DNA of 64,000 nucleotides, taken from the NCBI GenBank assembly GCA_002840765.1, contig PHCE01000006.1:62001-126000 (forward strand), read 5' to 3'. A model generated the notes under the pieces. The model searched no databases. It was not told the origin of the DNA and was given only the letters and a program-made list of their open reading frames with translations. Below are positions 55,952 to 64,000 of this stretch, piece by piece. Position 1 is the first letter of the stretch, and every line of letters starts with the position of its first letter. The stretch is from Betaproteobacteria bacterium HGW-Betaproteobacteria-7 (GTDB lineage Bacteria > Pseudomonadota > Gammaproteobacteria > Burkholderiales > Rhodocyclaceae). The position numbers and the translations under genes were made by a program.

Positions 55952-57328
55952 TTGCCGATGAGCAGCCTGTTCCCGGCCAGCACCGCATTGCCGGACGAAG
56001 GGCTGCAACTGGCCGAACTGATCTCGGCGCTCAGCCACGCGCTCGACATCACCGAAGGCCAGCCGCCCGGGCATTGCGTGCGTTGCTGCTGGATCGGCAT
56101 GCATATCGGCCAAACACTCGGGCTTGATGACGGGCAGTTGTGGGATCTCTATTACACGTTGCTGTTGAAGGACCTTGGCTGCAGTAGCAACGCCGCCCGC
56201 ATCTGCGAGCTTTACCTGACCGACGATCTGGCGTTCAAGCGCGATTTCAAGACCGTCGGCGACAGCCTGCCGCAGGTGCTCAACTTCGTGCTCAAGCACA
56301 CCGGGCTGAAGGCCGGGCTGGCCGAGCGCTTCCGCAGCGTGCTGACGATCTTCCGCGACGGCAGCGAGATCGCCCAGGAACTGATCGCCACCCGCTGCCA
56401 GCGTGGCGCCGAGATCGCCCGCTTGTTGCGCTTCCCGGAGCGCGTTGCGGCCGGCATCTATAGTCTGGACGAGCATTTCAACGGCCAGGGCAAGCCGGAG
56501 GGCTTGGCCGGTGAGGCGATTCCGCTGGCGGCGCGGATCGCGCTGTTGGCCCAGGTCATCGATGTTTTCCACGCCGCCGGCGGGGCCGTGGTGGCGCTGG
56601 CCGAAGTCCGCCAGCGCTCAGGCGGCTGGTTCGATCCGCGCCTGGTCGCCGCCTTCGAGCAGGTGGCGCAGGGCGACGCCTTCTGGGCGACGCTGGCCTC
56701 GGCGGAAGTCGATGCCGCCATCCTGGCGCTGGAGCCGGCCGCGCATGTCGTCGACCTGGACGACGACTACCTCGACGACATCGCCGCCGCCTTCGGCCAG
56801 GTGGTCGACTCGAAAAGTCCCTACACCAGCGGCCACAGCGCCCGCGTCGCGCTGTACACCGACATGATCGCCGAGACCCTCGGCGTGTCGCCGGAGCGCC
56901 GCCGCTGGCTGAAGCGCGGCGCGCTGCTGCACGACGTCGGCAAGCTCGGCGTCAGCAACAGCGTGCTCGACAAGCCGGGCAAGCTCGATGCCGACGAATG
57001 GGCCGCCGTGCAGGCGCATGCCGCCTACACCGAGGCCATCCTCTCGCGCATCGGTGCCTTCGCCGAACTGGCGCGGGTGTCGGCGGCGCACCACGAACGC
57101 CTCGACGGCAAGGGCTATCCGCGTGGCCTGACTGCCGAGCAGATCAGCCTCGAGACGCGCATCATCACCACCGCCGACATCTTCGACGCGATCACCGCCG
57201 AACGCCCCTACCGCGGGGCGATCCCGATCCCGCAGACGCTGGCGATGATGGCCGAAAACCTCGGCACAGCCATCGACGAACGCTGTTTCGCGGCGCTGAA
57301 GCAGGCGCTCGACCGACTGCCGGGCTGA
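55952..57328 (+). CDS. Tandem HD/HD-GYP protein, probable cyclic-di-GMP phosphodiesterase
   Basis: 458 residues. The C-terminal half (about 275-455) is a canonical HD-GYP: HDVGK (327-331), then HHERLDGKGYP (380-390), so cyclic-di-GMP hydrolysis is expected. The N-terminal half (about 20-250) looks like a second, degenerate HD-GYP fold with KDLG in place of HDVG (73-76) and DEHFNGQGKPEG (173-184) at the GYP position. A TTG start at 55952 has GGGAGGG seven bases upstream; the ATG two codons later is 13 bases away, so TTG is preferred. No membrane helix or receiver. Confidence 0.9.
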   Translation: MPMSSLFPASTALPDEGLQLAELISALSHALDITEGQPPGHCVRCCWIGMHIGQTLGLDDGQLWDLYYTLLLKDLGCSSNAARICELYLTDDLAFKRDFKTVGDSLPQVLNFVLKHTGLKAGLAERFRSVLTIFRDGSEIAQELIATRCQRGAEIARLLRFPERVAAGIYSLDEHFNGQGKPEGLAGEAIPLAARIALLAQVIDVFHAAGGAVVALAEVRQRSGGWFDPRLVAAFEQVAQGDAFWATLASAEVDAAILALEPAAHVVDLDDDYLDDIAAAFGQVVDSKSPYTSGHSARVALYTDMIAETLGVSPERRRWLKRGALLHDVGKLGVSNSVLDKPGKLDADEWAAVQAHAAYTEAILSRIGAFAELARVSAAHHERLDGKGYPRGLTAEQISLETRIITTADIFDAITAERPYRGAIPIPQTLAMMAENLGTAIDERCFAALKQALDRLPG

Positions 57329-57333
57329 TTCCC

Positions 57334-57350
57334 CCGTAAAATACGGTTTT
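57334..57350 (+). terminator. Weak terminator-like hairpin after HD-GYP gene
   Basis: CCGTA-AAA-TACGG is followed directly by TTTT. The short stem makes it weak; it also overlaps the likely promoter of rimO. Confidence 0.4.
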
Positions 57351-57388
57351 CCCGATTTTCCGGCAGCGCCGGGCAAGGCTTCCATCGC

Positions 57389-58720
57389 ATGAACACCACC
57401 ATCAAAGTGCCGACCGTCGGCTTCGTTTCCCTGGGTTGCCCGAAGGCCGGCAGCGATGCCGAACTGATCCTCACCCGGCTGCGCGCCGAGGGCTACGAGA
57501 TTTCGCCCAGCTACGACAATTCCGATCTGGTCATCGTCAATACCTGCGGCTTCATCGACGCCGCCGTCGAGGAATCGCTCGACGCCATCGGCGAGGCGCT
57601 GAACGAAAACGGCAAGGTCATCGTCACCGGCTGCCTCGGCGCCAAGGGCGACATCGTGCAGACGACGCATCCGTCGGTGCTCGCCGTCACCGGTCCGCAC
57701 GCCATGGAAGAGGTCATGGGCCACGTGCACCAGCACCTGCCCAAGCCGCACGATCCGTATTCCGACCTGGTGCCGCCGCAGGGCATCCGTCTGACGCCGG
57801 ACCATTTCGCCTATCTGAAGATTTCCGAAGGCTGCAACCACAGCTGCACCTTCTGCATCATCCCGTCGCTCCGCGGCCCGCTGGTGTCGCGCCCGGTCGG
57901 TGACGTGCTGGCCGAGGCCGAGAACCTGGCCCGGGCCGGCGTCAAGGAAATCCTGGTCATCTCGCAGGACACCAGCGCCTATGGCGTGGACGTCAAGTAC
58001 CGCACGCATTTCTGGGGCGGCCGGCCAGTCAAGACCCGCCTGAAGGAGTTGTGCGAGGCGCTGGCCAGCTTCGGCATCTGGGTCCGCCTGCACTATGTCT
58101 ACCCGTACCCGTCGGTCGATGACGTGATTCCGCTGATGGCCGAAGGCAAGATCCTGCCGTATCTGGATGTGCCGTTCCAGCACGCCAGCCCGAAGATCCT
58201 GAAGGCGATGAAGCGCCCGGCCTCGGCCGAGAACACGCTGGAACGCATCGCCAAGTGGCGCGAGATCTGCCCGGAAATCGTCATCCGCTCGACCTTCATC
58301 ACCGGCTTCCCGGGTGAGACGGATGAGGATTTCGACCAATTGATCCAGTTCCTCGAGGATGCGCAACTGGACCGCGTCGGCGCCTTCGCCTACTCGCCGG
58401 TCGACGGCGCCAAGGCCAACGAACTCGAAGGCCTGCCGCCGGAAGACGTGCGCGAGGATCGCCGGCGCTGGCTGATGCAGGTGCAGGAAGACATCTCGGC
58501 CGACAAGCTGGCGGCCAAGATCGACAGCGTCATCGAAGTGCTGGTCGACGAGGTTGACGAGGAGGGTGTGATCGCCCGTTCCAAGGCCGATGCGCCGGAA
58601 ATCGACGGCCTGGTCTATCTCGACGGCTTCTACGATGCGGCGCCCGGCGATTTCCTTCAGGTCCGCGTCGTCGACGCCGATCACCACGACCTGTACGCCG
58701 AGCCGGTCGGCCGCGAGTAA
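57389..58720 (+). CDS. rimO: Ribosomal protein S12 methylthiotransferase RimO
   Basis: 443 residues. N-terminal UPF0004 domain with conserved cysteines in [21 protein letters not shown] and TGCLGAKG binding one cluster; radical SAM motif CNHSCTFC (about C149, C153, C156); C-terminal TRAM domain (about 370-440). It adds methylthio to an aspartate of ribosomal protein S12. Intact. It begins a three-gene run with the patatin and flavoprotein genes. Confidence 0.96.
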   Translation: MNTTIKVPTVGFVSLGCPKAGSDAELILTRLRAEGYEISPSYDNSDLVIVNTCGFIDAAVEESLDAIGEALNENGKVIVTGCLGAKGDIVQTTHPSVLAVTGPHAMEEVMGHVHQHLPKPHDPYSDLVPPQGIRLTPDHFAYLKISEGCNHSCTFCIIPSLRGPLVSRPVGDVLAEAENLARAGVKEILVISQDTSAYGVDVKYRTHFWGGRPVKTRLKELCEALASFGIWVRLHYVYPYPSVDDVIPLMAEGKILPYLDVPFQHASPKILKAMKRPASAENTLERIAKWREICPEIVIRSTFITGFPGETDEDFDQLIQFLEDAQLDRVGAFAYSPVDGAKANELEGLPPEDVREDRRRWLMQVQEDISADKLAAKIDSVIEVLVDEVDEEGVIARSKADAPEIDGLVYLDGFYDAAPGDFLQVRVVDADHHDLYAEPVGRE

Positions 58721-58726
58721 GCAGTC

Positions 58727-59593
58727 ATGGCCCGGCCGCGTCTCGGTATCGCCCTCGGTTCCGGTTCGGCGCGCGGCTGGGCGCATATCGGCGTGCTGCG
58801 CGCCTTGCACGAGGCCGGCATCGAGCCGGACGTCGTCTGCGGCACCTCGATCGGCGCCTTCGTCGGTGCCGCCTATGCCTCCGGCGATCTTGACAAGCTG
58901 GAAGCCTGGGTCGGCGGGCTCAGCCGGCGCGACGTGCTCGGCTTCTTCGATGTCAGCCTGGCCGGCGGCCTGATCAAGGGCGCCAAGCTATTCGATTTCG
59001 CCGCGACGACCTTTCTCGAAAATGATTTCACCCAGCTCGACCGGCCGTTCGCCTGCGTTGCCACCGATCTGGCGACCGGCCGCGAAATCTGGCTGCGCGA
59101 AGGCTCGGTGGCTGCCGCCGTGCGCGCCTCGACCGCGCTGCCCGGCCTGTTTTCCCCGCAGTTGCTCGATGAGCGCTTCCTGGTCGATGGTGGTCTGGTC
59201 AATCCGGTGCCGGTATCGCTGTGCCGGGCGCTCGATGCCGAAATCGTCATCGCCGTCGATCTCAGCATGGACATGCTGACCACGCTGCAGCGGCGCAACG
59301 GCAAGCCGGCGGTGGCTGGTGGCGGTTGGCGCAATACTGTCGGTCGCTGGTTCGGCGGCGGCGAGGAAAGGCCGATCCTGCCCTCGCTGGCCGACGTGGT
59401 CAGCAACAGCATCGCCATCATGCAGGGGCGCATCTCGCGTTCGCGCCTGGCCGGCGAACCGGCCGACGTACTGATCGCGCCGCGCCTCGGCCAGCTCAAC
59501 CTGCTCGACTACCACCGTGCCGATGAAGCCATCGCCGCCGGCCGCAAGGCGACCGAGCACATGCTGCCGCTGTTGCATTCCCTGCTGGATTGA
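58727..59593 (+). CDS. Patatin-like phospholipase (RssA-type)
   Basis: 288 residues. The oxyanion loop GSGSARGWAHIGVL, nucleophile elbow CGTSIGAFVGA and catalytic Asp in VDGGLVNPVP form the Ser-Asp dyad of bacterial patatins. A cytoplasmic or membrane-associated acyl hydrolase; lipid substrate unknown. It starts 6 bases after rimO and ends 2 bases before the flavoprotein, so the three are co-transcribed. Confidence 0.92.
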   Translation: MARPRLGIALGSGSARGWAHIGVLRALHEAGIEPDVVCGTSIGAFVGAAYASGDLDKLEAWVGGLSRRDVLGFFDVSLAGGLIKGAKLFDFAATTFLENDFTQLDRPFACVATDLATGREIWLREGSVAAAVRASTALPGLFSPQLLDERFLVDGGLVNPVPVSLCRALDAEIVIAVDLSMDMLTTLQRRNGKPAVAGGGWRNTVGRWFGGGEERPILPSLADVVSNSIAIMQGRISRSRLAGEPADVLIAPRLGQLNLLDYHRADEAIAAGRKATEHMLPLLHSLLD

Positions 59594-59595
59594 CC

Positions 59596-60987
59596 ATGAG
59601 CGATGCCCTGATCGATCAACTGCGTGCCATCGTCGGCGCCGCCCACGTGCTGAGCGATGCTGCCGACCTGCAGCCCTTCCTCACCGACTGGCGCGGCCGC
59701 TATCGCGGTGCTGCGCGCTGCCACGTTCGCCCGGGTAACCGTGACGAGGTCGCTGCAGTGGTCCGCGCCTGTGCCGCAGCAGGGGCGCCCATCGTGCCGC
59801 AGGGCGGCAATACCAGCCTCTGTGGTGCAGCGACGCCGGATGGTTCGGGTAAGGCGGTGCTCGTCAGCCTTGGAAGGCTGAACCGCATCCGTGCCGTCGA
59901 TCCGCTCAACGACACGATTACCGTCGAGGCTGGCTGCACCCTGGCCGCCGTCCAGGCTGCGGCGCGCGCCGCTGGCCGGCTGTTCCCGCTGGCGCTGGCC
60001 TCGGAAGGCACCTGCCAGATCGGCGGCAACCTGTCGACCAATGCCGGCGGCGTCCAGGTGCTGCGCTACGGCAACAGCCGCGAACTGACCCTCGGTCTGG
60101 AAGTCGTGCTCGCCGACGGCACACTCTGGGACGGTCTGCGCGGCTTGCGCAAGGACAACACCGGCTACGACCTGAAGCAGTTGTTCATCGGCGCCGAGGG
60201 CACGCTCGGCATCATCACCGCGGCAGTGCTCAAGCTGTTTGCGCTGCCGCCGGTACAGACGACGTGTTGGCTCAACATTACCTCGCCGGCAGCGGCTGTC
60301 GAACTGCTGCGGTTGGCCAAGGATGCCTTCGATGCGCAACTGACCGCCTTCGAACTGGTTTCCGAAACGGCGCTCGGTCTGGTGCTGAAGAACATTTCCG
60401 GCAGCCAGCGGCCGGGGGCGGCCAGCCCATGGTACGTGCTGGCCGAGTTTTCCGGCACGGCGCCGGCAGCGGTCGAGACGTGGCTGGCGGCGCGACTGGA
60501 GGAGGGTAGCGTCAGCGATGGAACGATCGCCCAATCGGATACCCAGACCGCCCACCTGTGGGCGCTGCGCGAGAACATCTCGGAAGCGCAGAAGATTGAG
60601 GGCATCAGCATCAAGCACGACATCGCCGTGCCGGTGTCCCGTATCCCCGAGTTCCTCTCCCAAGTTGATGCGGCGCTGGCCGCTGCCTTTCCCGGCATCC
60701 GTGTCGTTGCCTTTGGGCACGTCGGCGACGGCAATCTGCACTACAACCTGTCGCAGCCCGAGGCCGGCGACAACGCCGCCTTCATCGCCCAGCAGCCGGC
60801 GGTGAATCGTCTGGTGCACGATGCCGTGCATGCACTGAACGGCTCGATCTCGGCCGAGCATGGCCTCGGCCAACTGAAGCGCGAGGAAATCCTGCGCTAC
60901 AAGAGTCCGCAGGAAATGGCACTGATGCGCGCCGTCAAGCAGGCGCTCGATCCGCGCGGGCTGATGAATCCCGGCAAGCTGCTGTAG
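59596..60987 (+). CDS. FAD-linked 2-hydroxyacid dehydrogenase (GlcD/D-2-hydroxyglutarate dehydrogenase-like)
   Basis: 463 residues. The PCMH-type FAD site is seen in IVPQGGNTSLCGAA and EGTCQIGGNLSTNAGG; GAEGTLGIITAAVL closes it. The C-terminal domain has FGHVGDGNLHYN and ends in SAEHGLGQLKR and DPRGLMNPGKLL, the family hallmark. Without a GlcE or GlcF partner it is more like D-2-hydroxyglutarate or D-lactate dehydrogenase. The ATG at 59596 is preferred over a TTG overlapping the patatin stop. Confidence 0.92.
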   Translation: MSDALIDQLRAIVGAAHVLSDAADLQPFLTDWRGRYRGAARCHVRPGNRDEVAAVVRACAAAGAPIVPQGGNTSLCGAATPDGSGKAVLVSLGRLNRIRAVDPLNDTITVEAGCTLAAVQAAARAAGRLFPLALASEGTCQIGGNLSTNAGGVQVLRYGNSRELTLGLEVVLADGTLWDGLRGLRKDNTGYDLKQLFIGAEGTLGIITAAVLKLFALPPVQTTCWLNITSPAAAVELLRLAKDAFDAQLTAFELVSETALGLVLKNISGSQRPGAASPWYVLAEFSGTAPAAVETWLAARLEEGSVSDGTIAQSDTQTAHLWALRENISEAQKIEGISIKHDIAVPVSRIPEFLSQVDAALAAAFPGIRVVAFGHVGDGNLHYNLSQPEAGDNAAFIAQQPAVNRLVHDAVHALNGSISAEHGLGQLKREEILRYKSPQEMALMRAVKQALDPRGLMNPGKLL

Positions 60988-60999
60988 GGCCGATATCGC

Positions 61000-62703
61000 T
61001 CAGTCCGGAAGTGTGTCCGGGGGCGGCGTGATGCCCAAGGCGTTGCAGAACTGGTAGCCATTGGCGCCGCGCGCCTTGACCTGGTACATGGCCTGGTCGG
61101 CGAGTTCGAGCAGCTGGTCGGGCTGATGGTGATCGGCGGGGAAGAGACTGATCCCGATGCTGGTCGACACCGTGACCTCGACGCCGTCAATCACGAACGG
61201 CACGTTCATCCGCTCGATGATCTTCTCGGCGACCAGCGCGGCATGTGCCGGCTCGGCCAGATCGGGCAGGACGATGGCGAACTCGTCGCCACCCAGCCGC
61301 GCCGCCGTGTCGTTGCGCCGGATCGTGCTGCAGATGCGGGCGGCGGCTTCACGCAATACCTGGTCGCCGGCGGCGTGGCCAAGCGAATCGTTGATGTGCT
61401 TGAAGCGGTCGAGGTCGATGAACAGCACCGCCGCCTTGCCGCCGCTGTGCATGGCCTCGGCGGTTGCCAGTTCGAGACGGTCGAAAAGCAGCGAGCGGTT
61501 CGGGATGCCAGTCAGCACATCGTAATGAGCCAGGCGTTCGAGCTTGTCCTCGAAGGTCTTGCGCTCGGTGATGTCGTAAAAGATGCCGCAGTAATGCGTG
61601 GGAGTGCCCGCACTGTCGCGCAGCGTGCTGATCGACAGGAATTTCGGATAGACCGTGCCGTCCTTGCGCAGATCCCAGATGTCGCCCTGCCAGTGGCCAA
61701 TTTCCGCCAGCGAGCGCCACATCGCGTCGTAGAAGGCCTTGTCGTGGCGCCCCGACTGTAGGACCCGCGGGTTCCGGCCCAGCGCTTCCTCGCGCGTGTA
61801 CCCGGTCAGTCGGGTAAAGGCCTGGTTGACCGAGATGATCTGCGCCTTGGCGTCGGTGATGACCATCGCCTCGTCGGTCGTCTCGAAAACCCGTTGGGTC
61901 AGCAGCAGCGACTCTTCCTTTTCGCGCTGGGCAGTGATGTCTTCGCCGATCAGCACACTGCAGGTCACTTGCCCGCTTTCGTCGCGCAGCGCGGTGACAT
62001 GCCACAACATCAGGTGCGACTTGCCCGCGGTGTCGCGCACGGTGCATTCGAACGCGTGCGGCGAAGTATCGGCGATCTTGCGCAGGCGTTCTGCCGGCGG
62101 CTCGCTGATGGCCTCGGCGTAATGCCCGAAGAACGGCCGGCTGATCGCTTCGCGCGGCGGCTCGTCGATCAGGTCGAGAAACGGCTGGTTAAAAAAGATC
62201 AGTTCGCCATTAAGATCGACGACAGTGGCCGGCAGACGTATCTGTTTGAGCAGTTCGGCAATGCGATGATCGGCAGGGTTGGCGCCGGGCAGGGCATGAA
62301 GGGCCGGCGAGAGATCGAGACAGAAACCAGTGAAACCCACCGTCTCGCCGGTCGGTGCGAGGCGCGGCAGACTCTCGAACGCCATGCCGCAATAGATCCC
62401 ATCCCGACGGCGCAGCCAGACGTGCCGGCGAAAGCCCTGGTTGTCACTGGCCGCACGCTTGAAGGCCCCTAGCAGGCCGGCCAGATCGTCGGGATGGACG
62501 ACCTTCGCCCAGCAGTCGGCAATCAGTTCGCTACGCTCCAGACCCGTAAACCGTGACCACGACGGGCTGAGAAATTCGGTGCGTCCGGTAGCATCGGTCA
62601 GCCACAGCAGGATCTGTGACGGTTGCGTGGGGACTCGAATATGGGAATCCGATTCCCAATGCCGGGGACTGTGACGGGCAAATTCATTCATCTCGAAATG
62701 CAC
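61000..62703 (-). CDS. Diguanylate cyclase with three PAS domains
   Basis: 567 residues from a GTG start; an in-frame ATG at 62691 is an equal alternative. Three PAS domains: about 25-135, 145-262 (lipid/flavin unknown) and 266-385 with PAC (FLSISTLRDSAGTPTHYCGI). The GGDEF domain about 390-550 has active RLGGDEFAIVLP (471-475) and an intact inhibitory site R462-x-x-D465. No membrane helix, so a cytoplasmic cyclic-di-GMP synthase. It is convergent with the flavoprotein gene, 12 bases away. The PAS ligands cannot be read. Confidence 0.94.
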   Translation of the reverse strand: MHFEMNEFARHSPRHWESDSHIRVPTQPSQILLWLTDATGRTEFLSPSWSRFTGLERSELIADCWAKVVHPDDLAGLLGAFKRAASDNQGFRRHVWLRRRDGIYCGMAFESLPRLAPTGETVGFTGFCLDLSPALHALPGANPADHRIAELLKQIRLPATVVDLNGELIFFNQPFLDLIDEPPREAISRPFFGHYAEAISEPPAERLRKIADTSPHAFECTVRDTAGKSHLMLWHVTALRDESGQVTCSVLIGEDITAQREKEESLLLTQRVFETTDEAMVITDAKAQIISVNQAFTRLTGYTREEALGRNPRVLQSGRHDKAFYDAMWRSLAEIGHWQGDIWDLRKDGTVYPKFLSISTLRDSAGTPTHYCGIFYDITERKTFEDKLERLAHYDVLTGIPNRSLLFDRLELATAEAMHSGGKAAVLFIDLDRFKHINDSLGHAAGDQVLREAAARICSTIRRNDTAARLGGDEFAIVLPDLAEPAHAALVAEKIIERMNVPFVIDGVEVTVSTSIGISLFPADHHQPDQLLELADQAMYQVKARGANGYQFCNALGITPPPDTLPD

Positions 62704-62748
62704 TTTCTCGCTGGCGCGCGGAACTGCGGGCTTGGCCAGCCAAGCTGG

Positions 62749-62904
62749 CTACCGATTCAAGCAAAATCGGTGCCGCTTGTGCGTCGCATCTGATTTGGCC
62801 GCTGGCGCTCGCTCGCCCTGAAGCGGGCCCACGATTGCTTCTTCCAGATCACGCAGTTGCGTGGCCGGCGCGTAAGCTTCGATCTGTCTTTCGCCGCGAT
62901 CCAC
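62749..62904 (-). other. Possible small open frame or gene remnant after the serine-hydrolase-like gene
   Basis: A 51-codon frame from a GTG ends at a TAG and continues the reading frame of the preceding gene just beyond its stop. The composition is protein-like (VDRGERQIEAYAPATQLRDL) with GGGA near the start. No family is recognised. It may be a short peptide, a lost C-terminal extension, or chance; the surrounding 237-base gap shows nothing else. Confidence 0.25.
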
Positions 62905-62940
62905 CAGGTCCCGATCTGCGCGGCCACGCCGCGTTGGTCC

Positions 62941-64000
62941 TCAGCGGCGCGGTGTGGCTGACCGCGCCAGCGCGTTCCAGAACTGTTCGAGCGTTGCCAG
63001 CTGGGTTGGCGATTCGACGGCGGGGTGGCTGGCATACAGCGCGATCACCAGCCGCCGGTCGAAATCGATGTAGAGGCTGCTGCCGTGGGCGCCAATCAGG
63101 GCCACGCGGTTGGGGTCGCCGCCGAGGTGAACGAAGCCGTAACGTCGTTCGCTGCCGCGTGCCAGGCCGGGAAGCTGCGGTGAGCGGATGCCGGAAGATG
63201 CGGTCAGGGTTTCGATGAACCAGCCGGGAACGCGGCTGCGCGTACGGCTGGAGCGAGCATCGAGCAGCAACTGTCCGAGGCGGCTGAAATCGCGCAGGGA
63301 GAGGGCCAGGCCGCCGGCCAGTTCGATACCCCGCTCGTCAGTCATCCACTGTACCGGGTGCTCGGGGTCGATACGGCTGAGCAGTTGCTCGCAGAACAGC
63401 TGGGACAAGGGCATCTTGTTGCTTTCGGCCAGCAGCCAGGCGAGCAGGTCGTCGTCGGGGCTGGCCGGCAACGCTGACAGCTTACGGTTCTCCATCGGGA
63501 AGTCCCAGCGTCCCGGCATGGCCAGCCAGGCACGGACGTCGATATCGGTTCCACCCTTGATCCAGCCAGCTGCTTCGCGCCAGCTGGCCAATTCCTCGTT
63601 GCTCCAGTTCGTGGCGTCGTTGCTGTCAAGCAAGCGCTGGACGGAGAGCCGGCGCAGGCCACCCTGGTTGCTCATCGTCGGCAGGTAGCGGGTCAGCGAA
63701 CGGTCGGCGGAGAGTTTGCCTTGGGAGACCGAGATCGCACCGAGCAGGTTGAGGATGGGGCGGTTGGCCTGCAGTAGCAAGCGTTGATCGTCGGCGCGCA
63801 GGCCGTTGCGATAGCGCTCGGCGAGCAGCCGGCCATTCTGCAAGACGACCAGCCCATCGGCCTGCAGGCGGCTGTCGAGCAGGAAGCCCAGATTTCGGGC
63901 CGAGCCATCCAGCGGATCGCTGACCTTGATCTTGTCGACGTCGAGTTTGCGACCGGCACTGCGCAGGGGCGTCGGTTTGCCTGGAGTCAGCCGTAGCGAT
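62941..64000 (-). CDS. Serine hydrolase/beta-lactamase-fold protein, partial (N terminus beyond right edge), active site apparently lost
   Basis: The frame is open to the right edge; about 352 residues are visible. The class C beta-lactamase/esterase fold is recognisable from GLVVLQNGRLLAER, SVSQGKLSADRSLTRYLP, RRLSVQRLL, GIELAGGLALSLRDFSRLGQ and the C-terminal IGAHGSSLYIDFDRR. The position of the catalytic SxxK before LLGAISVSQGK reads QANRPILN, so the nucleophilic serine and lysine are missing. It may be a binding protein or have an altered mechanism. The true start lies outside the window. Confidence 0.8.
   Translation of the reverse strand, partial: SLRLTPGKPTPLRSAGRKLDVDKIKVSDPLDGSARNLGFLLDSRLQADGLVVLQNGRLLAERYRNGLRADDQRLLLQANRPILNLLGAISVSQGKLSADRSLTRYLPTMSNQGGLRRLSVQRLLDSNDATNWSNEELASWREAAGWIKGGTDIDVRAWLAMPGRWDFPMENRKLSALPASPDDDLLAWLLAESNKMPLSQLFCEQLLSRIDPEHPVQWMTDERGIELAGGLALSLRDFSRLGQLLLDARSSRTRSRVPGWFIETLTASSGIRSPQLPGLARGSERRYGFVHLGGDPNRVALIGAHGSSLYIDFDRRLVIALYASHPAVESPTQLATLEQFWNALARSATPRR

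Noticed and set aside
56618..58810. Minus-strand open frame of about 730 codons
   Set aside because: Antisense to the HD-GYP protein and rimO; no domain recognised and no ribosome site.

Overview
The window reads as chromosomal DNA of a GC-rich betaproteobacterium. The closest fit is a freshwater Rhodocyclales-type organism (Dechloromonas/Azonexus-like). That placement is inferred from gene content and local gene order (lysS, recJ, lolC-lolD, DUF2062 and comEC close together; DUF485-actP; relA; ppk1; many sensor kinases and cyclic-di-GMP enzymes), not from a marker comparison. I saw no rRNA, tRNA, insertion sequence, prophage or CRISPR array. Coding density is very high, and no gene-free stretch exceeds about 290 bases.

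Layout. 1-4.7 kb: an outer-membrane TonB-dependent receptor (cut by the left edge), a periplasmic YfiR-like protein, a hybrid histidine kinase with a YfiN-like sensor region, and a small membrane protein, all overlapping or abutting. 4.7-7.55 kb (minus): a tight three-gene unit with an ArsS-type radical SAM enzyme, a secreted DUF3047 protein and a stand-alone FAD/NAD oxidoreductase of the SelD-N-terminal type. 7.8-11 kb: a MASE2-GGEEF-hemerythrin diguanylate cyclase and an Aer-like chemoreceptor. 11.3-23 kb (minus): metY, an unknown protein, mnmC, lysS, a large hybrid kinase, recJ and an RpfE-like gene. 23-28.2 kb: a KdpD-like kinase and KdpE-like regulator followed directly by trkH and trkA (potassium uptake). 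28.2-29.8 kb (minus): two YbjQ-family proteins and an M48 protease. 29.9-35 kb: lolC/E-lolD, then a sensor kinase with a tandem-receiver regulator, preceded by a possible sigma-54 promoter with tandem dyads. 35-39.5 kb: DUF2062 (minus), comEC and two alpha/beta hydrolases. 39.5-43.8 kb: a FixJ/NarL-type two-component pair divergent from DUF485-actP, with a perfect 8+8 bp palindrome between them. 43.9-49.3 kb (minus): mtfA-like, an EamA transporter and a TAXI-TRAP transporter. 49.5-54.8 kb: relA, an M48 protease and ppk1. 54.9-64 kb: an AcuI-like reductase, a tandem HD/HD-GYP protein, rimO, a patatin, a GlcD-like flavoprotein, a PAS-GGDEF cyclase, and a serine-hydrolase-fold protein that runs off the right edge and appears to lack its nucleophile.

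How the genes work together. Housekeeping genes (translation and tRNA modification, lipoprotein export, DNA repair and uptake, stringent response, polyphosphate) are interleaved with sensory modules: five histidine kinases, four stand-alone response regulators, two GGDEF enzymes, one HD-GYP protein and one chemoreceptor. Several of these sit beside probable targets: KdpDE-like next to Trk, the FixJ-type pair next to the acetate permease, and the YfiR/hybrid kinase next to the TonB receptor. The most system-like, less familiar loci are the receptor-YfiR-kinase operon, the ArsS/DUF3047/FAD operon, and the orphan KdpDE-Trk operon.
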